NCBI RefSeq assembly: GCF_041359055.1
Contig: NZ_JBGJKZ010000001.1
Span: forward strand, 756,668-820,667
Length of the DNA stretch: 64,000 nt
Source: Paenalcaligenes hominis_A
GTDB lineage: Bacteria > Pseudomonadota > Gammaproteobacteria > Burkholderiales > Burkholderiaceae_B
Direction of reading: 5' to 3'
Part shown: in pieces, positions 17,987-26,038 of the stretch
Layout of the letters: the number at the start of each line of letters is the position of its first letter
Numbering within the stretch: position 1 is the first letter of the stretch
Made by a program: the position numbers and the translations under genes
The notes under the pieces: generated by a model
What the model was told of the DNA's origin: nothing
The model's database searches: none
The model's input: only the letters and a program-made list of their open reading frames with translations

Positions 17987-19396
17987 ATGGATGGTACTTT
18001 TCAGGGGGTAATTGCATTTGCCCTGATGGCTCTTATGTTGGTGATCGGAGGCGTGTTTAGACGCCAAATCCCTTTTCTTCAGAATTCTTTAGTACCAGCC
18101 AGTATATTAGGTGGCGGTATAGGCTTTGTCTTACTGAGCTTTGACTTACTGCCTGGTTATAGTCCTGATGACTTTAACGCGCTAACCTTTCATTTTTTTA
18201 CTCTGAGCTTTATGTCCTTATGCTTAACGGGTAGCAGCAAGGATAAAAAGTTAGCAGGGGATAGCATCGTCAAAGGGGGCCTGTGGCTAACGCTAATTTG
18301 GACGGCCAGTTTAGGGATGCAAGCTCTTATCGGTTACGGCATTATTTATGCGTATGACGCAATCACTGGCAGCCAAGTTGGGCCTATGCTTGGTGCGCTA
18401 ATTACCCATGGTTTCACTCAAGGTCCTGGTCAAGCCTTAACCTATGGCGGTATTTGGGAAAAAGATTATGGCTTGGTCAATGCTACACAAGTCGGCTTAA
18501 TTTATGCTTCACTGGGCTTTTTAGTGGCGTTTATTGTGGGTGTGCCCGCTGCACGCAAAGTGATTCGTAGTGGTAAAAATTTAAATAAAAAATCCACGAT
18601 TGATGATGAGTTTTTGCTGGGCTATTTCCACAATGGTGCAGGTAAGACTGAAACGCGCTTAGTTACCCATAGCGCCAATATGGACAGCTTAGCGTGGCAT
18701 ATTGGTTTGTTGGGCTTGGCCTATATGCTGACTCATTTTTGGCTGGTTATGATGCAAGGGGTAGTGGCAGGTAAAGAGCCACTAGGAATTAGCCTAGGCG
18801 TACTCTTTAGCCATAATATGTTTTTTGTGCACGGCCTAGGTATATGTGTATTGATGCGTTGGGTGATCGATTACAAAGGATGGGGCCATTTTATTGATGA
18901 TGAGAGCTTAAAACGCTTAACAGGGGCTTCGGTAGATTTCATGGTGGTTGGTACTATCATGAGCATTTCATTTTCTGTGCTTTATGCGTTGATTGTGCCG
19001 ATTTTATTAGTAACGGTAGCTGTGACCGTCGCCACCTTTGTCTTGTGCTGGTATGTGGGTAACTGGAGCGGCAAGTTAGGTCCTGAACGTGCTTTAACCT
19101 CGTTCGGTTGTTGTACTGGTTCTACTGGTACTGGGCTTTTGTTGTTGCGCTTGTTAGATGCAGACTTCAGTACCTCGGTAGCTAAAGAGTTGGCATTTTT
19201 TAATCTTGCCATTGTGGTGGTTAATACACCGTTGCTTTTTATTGTGACTCCTATTGCGCCATCACTAAGCCCAAGCACCTATTTAATGGCATTCGCTGCG
19301 ACGGCAGTGATCCCCTTGGTACTCATTCCTTTATTAATGATGAAAAAAAGCGGTGCGCAGAGTAGTCAGCGTGCTGTACTAGGAGGTAAGTTGTGA
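17987..19396 (+). CDS. GltS-type sodium:glutamate symporter
   Basis: Inner-membrane transporter resembling the GltS family of sodium/glutamate symporters; the actual substrate is not proven. I start it at ATG 17987, preceded by AAAGGGG at suitable distance, giving 469 residues; E. coli GltS has about 401. About ten to twelve hydrophobic segments are visible in two inverted halves. The N-terminal half has SLVPASILGGGIGF and HGFTQGPGQAL; the second half has FGCCTGSTGTGLLLLRLLD, matching the glycine-rich re-entrant loops of the family. The stop overlaps the next gene as GTGA, so transporter and amidohydrolase are probably co-translated. A terminator just upstream suggests its own promoter in 17851-17986, which I could not identify. 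Confidence 0.85.
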   Translation: MDGTFQGVIAFALMALMLVIGGVFRRQIPFLQNSLVPASILGGGIGFVLLSFDLLPGYSPDDFNALTFHFFTLSFMSLCLTGSSKDKKLAGDSIVKGGLWLTLIWTASLGMQALIGYGIIYAYDAITGSQVGPMLGALITHGFTQGPGQALTYGGIWEKDYGLVNATQVGLIYASLGFLVAFIVGVPAARKVIRSGKNLNKKSTIDDEFLLGYFHNGAGKTETRLVTHSANMDSLAWHIGLLGLAYMLTHFWLVMMQGVVAGKEPLGISLGVLFSHNMFFVHGLGICVLMRWVIDYKGWGHFIDDESLKRLTGASVDFMVVGTIMSISFSVLYALIVPILLVTVAVTVATFVLCWYVGNWSGKLGPERALTSFGCCTGSTGTGLLLLRLLDADFSTSVAKELAFFNLAIVVVNTPLLFIVTPIAPSLSPSTYLMAFAATAVIPLVLIPLLMMKKSGAQSSQRAVLGGKL

Positions 19397-21024
19397 TCAC
19401 CGTTTTTTCTGCTAAACGTATTATTACCTTAGACCCTTCTTTGCCTAGCGCCACCCATGTGGCTGTTCAGGATGGCAAGGTACTCGCAGTCGGTTCCTTA
19501 GAGGACATCGCTGATATAGGTGAGTATGTATTAGATACCCGTTTTGAGGATGCTTATTTGTATCCTGGGTTTGTTGAAGGGCATAGTCATGCACTTGAGG
19601 GGGCAATGTGGAACTATGTGTATTTGGGCTATTTTCCTCGTCATACTCCCCAAGGTGAGCTCTGCCCAGGTAACACCAGCTTGGCAGCTATTCAAGAACG
19701 CCTAGCACAAGCCGCACAAACGTTAGCGCCTGCAGAGCCACTCGTAGCATGGGGCTTTGATCCTGTGTATTTTGACGGTGAGCGTCTGGATAAACAGGTT
19801 ATTGATGCCGTGGTGCCTGATCGCCCTGTGGTTATTTTCCATGCCAATTTGCATTTGATGACCGTAAATAGTGCCATGTTGGCGCAGACCCGCTTGGCAG
19901 ATAGTCCCGATTTGGAAGGGGTAATGCGCGATGCACACGGCCAACCGAATGGTGAGCTACGAGAAATGGCTGCCATGCATGCGGTATTTGAGGCCTTGGG
20001 GCGCAGTGTGTTTGAAGAGGTTGCCAGTCTAGCCACGTTGCAAAACTATGGCAAAGCGGCGCAGCGTACTGGTATTACTACTATTACCGATCTTTATAAT
20101 CCTTTATCGGATCAAGGTGTAGCTGCTTTAGTGGAAAGCAGTCAGCAACCCCAATATCCAGTGCGCTTGGTGCCCGCTATGGGTGCATTGGATTGGCAAA
20201 ATCATCAAGGTATAGAACGTATTGCCGCGTGCCAAGACCTAAACAATACGAAATTGCATTTTGGTCTAGTGAAAGTGATGACAGACGGCTCTATACAGGG
20301 ATTTTCAGCGCGTATGTTGTGGCCTGGTTATCATAATGGGCATGAGAATGGCATTTGGAATGCACCGCCTGAAACGCTTAAACAAATTGTGTTGGATTAT
20401 CATCAGGCCGGCCTGCAAATGCATATTCATACGAATGGCGATGAAGCCGTTGAGCTTATGTTAGACGCCATTGAAGAAGCGCAATCGCTTTGGTATCGAG
20501 CCGATCATCGCCACACCCTGCAGCACTGCCAGTTTATTAGCCAAGCACAAATGCGTCGTGCGGCTAAGCTAGGGGTTTGTTTAAATATGTTTGTGAATCA
20601 TATTTATTATTGGGGCGATATTCATAGAGAAAAAACCTTAGGCTATACGCGCTCTCGTCGTATGCAGCCTTTGCGTTCCGCACGACAACTAGGTATACCG
20701 GTGGCTATGCATTGTGATGCTCCTGTTACCCCTTTGGGGCCCTTGTTTTCTATGTGGTGTGCGGTAGCACGTAAAACCGCGAGTGGTCACGTGTTGGGCG
20801 AGCACGAGGCTTTAACCATTCCCGAGGCGCTAGAGCTGATGACATTGGGTGCGGCTTATACTTTGCACATGGACGATCAAGTGGGTAGTTTGGAAGTAGG
20901 TAAGTTTGCTGATATGGTGGCCTTAGACCGAGATTTATACGCCATAGATACTGATGACTTGCTTGAGGTACAGGTCTTAGCGACGGTGCTAGGGGGCGAG
21001 GTCCATTGTCATGAAAAGCCCTAA
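19393..21024 (+). CDS. YtcJ-like metal-dependent amidohydrolase
   Basis: Amidohydrolase-superfamily enzyme (amidohydrolase_3 / YtcJ-like group) expected to hydrolyse an amide or related bond with a divalent metal; the substrate is unknown. 543 residues, GTG start overlapping the upstream stop by 4 bases. Metal-site candidates are H64 and H66 (VEGHSHALEG), H344 and H346 (MHIHTNGD), H374 or H378 (RHTLQHCQ) and D442 (HCDAPVTPLGP); K294 lies in LVKVMTDGSIQGF, the lysine-strand motif of this group. An N-terminal beta sandwich is completed by the C-terminus (DQVGSLEVGKFADMVALDRD). It lies between a GltS-like importer and a G3E GTPase, hinting at uptake and cleavage of a small amide such as an N-acyl amino acid. 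That is inference. Confidence 0.88.
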   Translation: MITVFSAKRIITLDPSLPSATHVAVQDGKVLAVGSLEDIADIGEYVLDTRFEDAYLYPGFVEGHSHALEGAMWNYVYLGYFPRHTPQGELCPGNTSLAAIQERLAQAAQTLAPAEPLVAWGFDPVYFDGERLDKQVIDAVVPDRPVVIFHANLHLMTVNSAMLAQTRLADSPDLEGVMRDAHGQPNGELREMAAMHAVFEALGRSVFEEVASLATLQNYGKAAQRTGITTITDLYNPLSDQGVAALVESSQQPQYPVRLVPAMGALDWQNHQGIERIAACQDLNNTKLHFGLVKVMTDGSIQGFSARMLWPGYHNGHENGIWNAPPETLKQIVLDYHQAGLQMHIHTNGDEAVELMLDAIEEAQSLWYRADHRHTLQHCQFISQAQMRRAAKLGVCLNMFVNHIYYWGDIHREKTLGYTRSRRMQPLRSARQLGIPVAMHCDAPVTPLGPLFSMWCAVARKTASGHVLGEHEALTIPEALELMTLGAAYTLHMDDQVGSLEVGKFADMVALDRDLYAIDTDDLLEVQVLATVLGGEVHCHEKP

Positions 21025-21910
21025 AGCTATTGCGACAACTCTATTAACTGGTTTTTTAGGTTCGGGTAAAACCACTTATTTAAACCAATTGCTGCAATCC
21101 GACATTCCAGCACGAAGCATAGTGTTGGTGAATGATTTTGGGCGGATTAATATCGATGCGAGCTTAATTGCTTATCAAGATGACGATGTGATTCGCTTAA
21201 ATAACGGCTGTGTTTGTTGCACTCTAGGCGCTAGCATGGCAGAGAAGCTAGCCGAAATAGGGCGTCTAGAGCCCGCGCCTGCAGCATTATTTATAGAGCT
21301 AAGTGGGGTCGCAAATGCGGCACGTGTAGCAGACATGATACGTGTGGCGCAGCGTTTTGAGCTGGCAGAGGTGCGCTGTTTTGTCGATGTATCATTAGCC
21401 GCTTTGCATGCAGCGGATGCCCGAGTCAATACAGTATGGGCAGAACAAATTTTGAGTGCCACGCAGCTGGTATTTAACCGGCTGACTGTGGACCAATCTT
21501 TGCCCGATTGCCTACAACAATTACTTAGCCAAAGCCAAGCCCAACAGCATTACGACTATGCTAGTGCTGTTACGCCTGCCCCTGCTATGACGCCATCACA
21601 GACTCGTTCTGTGTTAGCCCAATCCAACGGCTGGCACAGTATAAGCTTTGAGTCAGATCAAGTGCTTGCTGTGGATGAGGTGCGTGCACTGTTAGAGGAG
21701 TTTGCCGAGATATTGTATCGAGCCAAAGGGGTATTGCTGGCAGAAACTGGGCGAGGATGGGTGGTGCAGTGGACCAAAACGCAGTGTGCTATCACACCCA
21801 GCGCGCGTCCCATAGCCCAAACTCAATTGGTGTTTATTGGAATGGATGCGACGGGTTTGGAGCGGTTAATGCAACGCTTAAACACACTCCAAACGGTAAC
21901 CGTAGCTTAA
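21011..21910 (+). CDS. CobW/COG0523 G3E-family GTPase
   Basis: G3E GTPase of the CobW/COG0523 group, many members of which handle zinc or other metals for client enzymes. 299 residues. P-loop GFLGSGKT (14-21), then the metal-binding CxCC motif NGCVCC (65-70) and the Walker B-like FIELSGVANA; a CobW C-terminal domain follows from about 200. It overlaps the upstream amidohydrolase by 14 bases and the convergent mgtE stop by 3. The tight linkage suggests it metallates that amidohydrolase. No Zur-type operator is recognisable. The client is inferred only. Confidence 0.88.
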   Translation: MKSPKAIATTLLTGFLGSGKTTYLNQLLQSDIPARSIVLVNDFGRINIDASLIAYQDDDVIRLNNGCVCCTLGASMAEKLAEIGRLEPAPAALFIELSGVANAARVADMIRVAQRFELAEVRCFVDVSLAALHAADARVNTVWAEQILSATQLVFNRLTVDQSLPDCLQQLLSQSQAQQHYDYASAVTPAPAMTPSQTRSVLAQSNGWHSISFESDQVLAVDEVRALLEEFAEILYRAKGVLLAETGRGWVVQWTKTQCAITPSARPIAQTQLVFIGMDATGLERLMQRLNTLQTVTVA

Positions 21911-23373
21911 AGCAAAAAGATTGTTGCTAAGCCAAGAAAGATAAAAAAGCCTAGCGAGTCTGTACCAAAAGTTAATAACACAGAGGAGCCCACTGCGGGG
22001 TCTTTGCCAAAACGGCTCCGCAGGGTGGGGATTAATACGCCTAAAGCAGCCCCTACCAACATATTGCCAATCATGGCCGCCATCATAACCAGTGCAATAG
22101 GAATTGAGCGCGAAATAAACCACGCAAACCCTGCTGTCACTAGACTGCCACAGGCACCCACTAGAAACGTTACCAACAGCTCACGTTTTACTAAGGGCCA
22201 AATATTGGCACCGGTAATGCGCCCCATAGCCATCGCCCGAATAATCATGGTCATGGTTTGATTGCCTGAGTTGCCGCCAATACCAGCCACAATAGACATT
22301 AAAAAGGCCAAGATCACAATATGGCTAACCGTGTCTTCAAAACGCGAAGCCACAAAAGACGCGGTCGCCGCAGTACATAGGTTAATTAATAACCAGGGCG
22401 CACGGTTGCGTAAAGCGCTTAGCACAGGAGCAAAAATGTCTTCCTCTTGAAGACCGGCACGTGAAAGCTCTTGCTCTTGAGAATCCTCTTGGAGTACGTC
22501 AATGACCTCATCAATGGGAACACGCCCAATGAGGCGACCATAATCATCCACAACAGGAGCCGAAACTAAGTCATAGCGCTCAAAAGCATTGGCTGCATCC
22601 GTGTCTGGGTTCAGAGGGTGTAAATAAAAATAGTCGGTACTCATTACGCTGGAAACCAAGCTTTCTGGATCAGAAACCAATAAAGTGGTCAGCGATAAGG
22701 TACCTTGTAAGCGATCGCCGCGGTCAACAACGAAAATTTGGTCAGTGTGGTCTGGTAGCTCTTGAAGCCTACGTAAATAGCGCAGTACTACTTCTAGAGT
22801 AACGTCTTCGCGCACCCGCACCATTTCAAAGTCCATGATGGCACCCACAGAGTCTTCGGGGTAACCCATTGCGGCAATTAGCTGGGCCCGCTCGGCGTCG
22901 GTAAGCCCTTTTTGGACTTCGGCAATAACGTCTGGAGGTAGATCGGGTGCGAGGTCTGCAATTTCATCCGCATCCATGTTTGAGGCTGCGGCGATAAGCT
23001 CCTCGGTATCCATCGATTTAATTAAGGACTCTCGAACCCAGTCCTCAATTTCTAACAACACGTCGGCATCGTATTCGTCTGAAACTTGATCCCAAACGAG
23101 CTGGCGCTCGGGCTCAGGCAAAGATTCCAGAATAAATGCAATATCTGCTGGGTGCAGATTATTGATAATGGCCCGGATTTCTTCTTCGTGATGGCGATGG
23201 GTTAACTGAGTGAGCTCTTCAGAATGCTCATTTTGCTCGGCATCCTCGGAGAGTAAGTTGACCACTTCTTGGCGCTTTAAAATGCTGTGCAAACGCTGCA
23301 AAGCAAGCTGAGCGTCTTCAGGGTCTAAACGGCGTATTTTGGATGGTGCTGTGGTCGCAGTGGCTTGAGTCAT
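21907..23373 (-). CDS. mgtE: Magnesium transporter MgtE
   Basis: Homodimeric magnesium channel of the inner membrane with a cytosolic magnesium-sensing gate. 488 residues in the canonical order: superhelical N domain (LQRLHSILKR to about 150), tandem CBS domains (about 160-290) and five membrane helices at the C-terminus, including ASRFEDTVSHIVILAFLMSI and the conserved GIGGNSGNQ pore motif. The stop overlaps the end of the convergent G3E GTPase gene by 3 bases. A 1-base gap separates it from the thioesterase gene upstream, so the two are likely cotranscribed. Confidence 0.95.
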   Translation of the reverse strand: MTQATATTAPSKIRRLDPEDAQLALQRLHSILKRQEVVNLLSEDAEQNEHSEELTQLTHRHHEEEIRAIINNLHPADIAFILESLPEPERQLVWDQVSDEYDADVLLEIEDWVRESLIKSMDTEELIAAASNMDADEIADLAPDLPPDVIAEVQKGLTDAERAQLIAAMGYPEDSVGAIMDFEMVRVREDVTLEVVLRYLRRLQELPDHTDQIFVVDRGDRLQGTLSLTTLLVSDPESLVSSVMSTDYFYLHPLNPDTDAANAFERYDLVSAPVVDDYGRLIGRVPIDEVIDVLQEDSQEQELSRAGLQEEDIFAPVLSALRNRAPWLLINLCTAATASFVASRFEDTVSHIVILAFLMSIVAGIGGNSGNQTMTMIIRAMAMGRITGANIWPLVKRELLVTFLVGACGSLVTAGFAWFISRSIPIALVMMAAMIGNMLVGAALGVLIPTLRSRFGKDPAVGSSVLLTFGTDSLGFFIFLGLATIFLL

Positions 23374-23374
23374 A

Positions 23375-23776
23375 TTATTCGATTAGAGGTAGAGGGCGGC
23401 TGCGTCGTTGGTCATCAGTGGCAACATAGGTTAAGGTGGCTTCGGTGACTTTGACTGTTTCATCTGGCAAGAGCTTGCGTTCGGCATAGACTTCTACCTC
23501 GACGGTGATGGAGGTGGTGCCAGTCTTGATTATTTTGGCGTAAACGCTAAGTAAGTCACCCACAAAAACGGGCTGTTTGAAAGTAAAAGAGTTGACCGCT
23601 ACGGTTGCGACTCGTCCTTGAGCACGACGTGAAGCAAGCACTGAGCCCCCTATATCCACTTGGGCCATTATCCAGCCGCCGAATACATCACCATGCATAT
23701 TGGCATCGCCAGGCATAGGAATGACACGCAATACAGGGTCTTGGTCTTTAGGAATAGAAATTAGAGCAGTGCTCAT
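23375..23776 (-). CDS. Acyl-CoA thioesterase (YciA-like hotdog)
   Basis: Single-domain hotdog thioesterase hydrolysing acyl-CoA to free acid and CoA in the cytosol. 133 residues. The motif GDANMHGDVFGGWIMAQVD carries the active-site Asp typical of YciA/ACOT-type enzymes, followed by VNSFTFKQPVFVGDLL. A strong AAGGAG ribosome-binding site lies 6 bases before the ATG. It shares an operon with mgtE with no obvious functional link. Chain-length preference cannot be read from the sequence. Confidence 0.87.
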   Translation of the reverse strand: MSTALISIPKDQDPVLRVIPMPGDANMHGDVFGGWIMAQVDIGGSVLASRRAQGRVATVAVNSFTFKQPVFVGDLLSVYAKIIKTGTTSITVEVEVYAERKLLPDETVKVTEATLTYVATDDQRRSRPLPLIE

Positions 23777-23853
23777 AGAGGCTCCTTCTTATTAGTACAA
23801 ATGCTAGTATTGTACCTAGAAGCCCACATCTTGCTGCGAAAGTTTTATTGTAT

Positions 23854-25065
23854 TTACGTTTTGGTGCCGCTGTGTGCGTTGAGCCATGAGGTGGCTAATT
23901 TCACCCAATAAGTAGCGCCGATAGGTATAAGTTGATCGTTAAAGTCATAGCTACCGTTATGTAAAGTGCACGGCCCCAACCCATGGCCCTGCGTTCGATG
24001 ATCGCCATCGCCATTGCCTAAAAATAAATAGCAACCTGGCACCTGTTCGAGCATAAAAGAAAAATCTTCGGCACCCATCGATGGCTGTACAGGGTAGGTT
24101 ACCTGGTCAGCCCCGCGCCACTCTTGAAGTAACTGAGCACAAAACTCGGTGGGCTCGCGATGGTTAATGGTAGGGGGATAACGTCTATCGAAATCAAACT
24201 GTACTGTACAACCTAGAGCTAGAGCTGTTTGAGTACTGAGTTCGTGGATGCGCTTTTCAATGAGATCCAAGGCCTCGTTGCTAAATGTGCGTACTGTACC
24301 GCGTAATTCAGCGTGATCCGGAATGACGTTATCTGCCGAGCCAGCATGAATTTGAGTAATACTAAGCACCGCTTGCTCAAGCGGGTCTAGGTTGCGGCTG
24401 ATAATGGTTTGTAGACCTTGTGCGATGCTGATGGCTGCTATGACTGGGTCTGCACCTAGATTGGGCATAGCACCGTGTGCGCCCTTGCCTTGGATTTGCA
24501 GACTAAATGTGCTGCTTGATGCCATGATAGCGCCGGTGCGTAAACCAAAGTGACCAGCAGGCATGCCGGGCCAATTGTGCAGACCAAACACGGCATCCAT
24601 AGGAAATAGCGTGAACAAACCGTCGTCAATCATTTTCTTTGCGCCACCTAGGCCTTCTTCGGCAGGCTGGAAAATAAAATAAATGGTACCGCTAAAGTCG
24701 CGGTGCTGGGATAGATAACGGGCTGCCGCTAAAAGCATGGTGGTATGACCATCGTGACCACAAGCATGCATAATGCCTTCGTGTTGGCTTTTATGCGCAA
24801 AGGTATTTTGCTCGGGCATAGGGAGGGCGTCGATATCGGCGCGTAAACCAATTGCTGCCCCTGGGCCAGCTTCCCCTTTTAAAATACCCACAACGCCTGT
24901 GCCGCCTAAGCCTCTGTGCAATGGAATTTGCCATTGTTCAAGGTACTGTGCAATTTTATCGGCAGTACGGTATTCGGTGTAACCAAGCTCTGGGTACTGG
25001 TGTAGATCGCGGCGAATGGCAGTGAATTCGTCTTGCCAAGAGGTAAAAGGGGGTAGAGTTGTCAT
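23854..25065 (-). CDS. M20 family amidohydrolase (hippurate hydrolase-like)
   Basis: Metal-dependent amidohydrolase of peptidase family M20D, the group of hippurate hydrolases and N-acyl-amino-acid deacylases. 403 residues from ATG 25065; longer in-frame starts at 25077 (ATG) and 25089 (TTG) exist and no Shine-Dalgarno is decisive. Visible motifs are RRDLHQYPELGY, LRADIDALPMPE (metal Asp), MHACGHDGHTTML, FQPAEEGLGGAKKM (catalytic Glu pair) and the C-terminal MGAEDFSFML. A dimerisation lid domain lies around 180-290. A substrate overlap with the nearby YtcJ-like enzyme is conceivable but not shown. Confidence 0.88.
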   Translation of the reverse strand: MTTLPPFTSWQDEFTAIRRDLHQYPELGYTEYRTADKIAQYLEQWQIPLHRGLGGTGVVGILKGEAGPGAAIGLRADIDALPMPEQNTFAHKSQHEGIMHACGHDGHTTMLLAAARYLSQHRDFSGTIYFIFQPAEEGLGGAKKMIDDGLFTLFPMDAVFGLHNWPGMPAGHFGLRTGAIMASSSTFSLQIQGKGAHGAMPNLGADPVIAAISIAQGLQTIISRNLDPLEQAVLSITQIHAGSADNVIPDHAELRGTVRTFSNEALDLIEKRIHELSTQTALALGCTVQFDFDRRYPPTINHREPTEFCAQLLQEWRGADQVTYPVQPSMGAEDFSFMLEQVPGCYLFLGNGDGDHRTQGHGLGPCTLHNGSYDFNDQLIPIGATYWVKLATSWLNAHSGTKT

Positions 25066-25149
25066 GGGCACCTGCATCAAAAATATCAATATAAAAATTG
25101 CTGCATAGGTCTATTATGCAGCAACTTTTATCTTTTGTTTGCTCTTTGC

Positions 25150-26001
25150 TTAGGCTTGGTTTGGATAAACCAGATGAGGCTGTAATAAAGCTAAGAGTTC
25201 AGGCGCTGTTTTGTGATTGCCCGCATAGATGTAACCGCGCTCTGGCCAAGGCTGCTGTTCATACATATCGTCGCTAATACCGCCGGCTTCTCGTACAATA
25301 ACTGTTCCTGCTGCAACGTCCCATGGTGCCAGCCCCATTTCCCAATAAGCATCAAAACGCCCACACGCCACCCATGCCAAATCCAGTGCTGCTGCGCCTA
25401 GGCGACGCAATCCACGAGTGGACTCAATGGCTTGATGTAAGGTCGGCATGTATTGATCAGCAAAGCTGAAATCCCGAAAGGGGAAACCGGTACCAACGAC
25501 GCTATCAGCAAGACTCTGTGCCTGAGAGCAACGTATAGGTTGCCCATTAAGCCAAGCGCCGCCTTGGTGAAATGCGCTAAACATTTCGTCGCGATTGGGG
25601 TCGTACACCACTCCCACAATGGGTGTGTCTTGCTCTAACACCACCCCATTGACTTCGGTGCCAGCATGACCAATCAGAGCAATTGAAACCGCATAGTGCG
25701 GAATTCCATGGAGAAAATTAGTGGTGCCATCCAAGGGGTCAATGCACCACGTTGCTAGCTGACTAGCCGTGCCGCCGCTTTCTTCAGCCACAATGCCAAA
25801 CTCAGGTGTTTGTTCTTGAAGCACGAGAATGACGGCTTGCTCGGCCTCTCGGTCGGCTTGCGAGACCAGATCGTTACGCATTTTTGTATCAATAACAAGT
25901 TCGCTGCGGTTTGCGGCATAGGCTTGTAAAATAGCGGCTCCAGCTTGAGCGGCAGTAATCGCCGTAGCAAGATGGCTTTGTAGATCTCGAGGTAGTTTCA
26001 T
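25150..26001 (-). CDS. suhB: Inositol monophosphatase family protein SuhB
   Basis: Magnesium-dependent phosphatase fold of the inositol monophosphatase family; SuhB also acts as an rRNA transcription antitermination factor in E. coli. 283 residues. Metal-binding residues are in VAEESGG (E73/E74), IDPLDGTTNF (87-96) and LAPWDVAAGTVIVREAGG (D228). The start is 37 bases from the divergent mnmC start. The name suhB is by general similarity; a specific sugar phosphatase cannot be excluded. Confidence 0.85.
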   Translation of the reverse strand: MKLPRDLQSHLATAITAAQAGAAILQAYAANRSELVIDTKMRNDLVSQADREAEQAVILVLQEQTPEFGIVAEESGGTASQLATWCIDPLDGTTNFLHGIPHYAVSIALIGHAGTEVNGVVLEQDTPIVGVVYDPNRDEMFSAFHQGGAWLNGQPIRCSQAQSLADSVVGTGFPFRDFSFADQYMPTLHQAIESTRGLRRLGAAALDLAWVACGRFDAYWEMGLAPWDVAAGTVIVREAGGISDDMYEQQPWPERGYIYAGNHKTAPELLALLQPHLVYPNQA

Positions 26002-26038
26002 AATTAGTCGTTTAGATAATGGATTTGTTTGAATTTGT

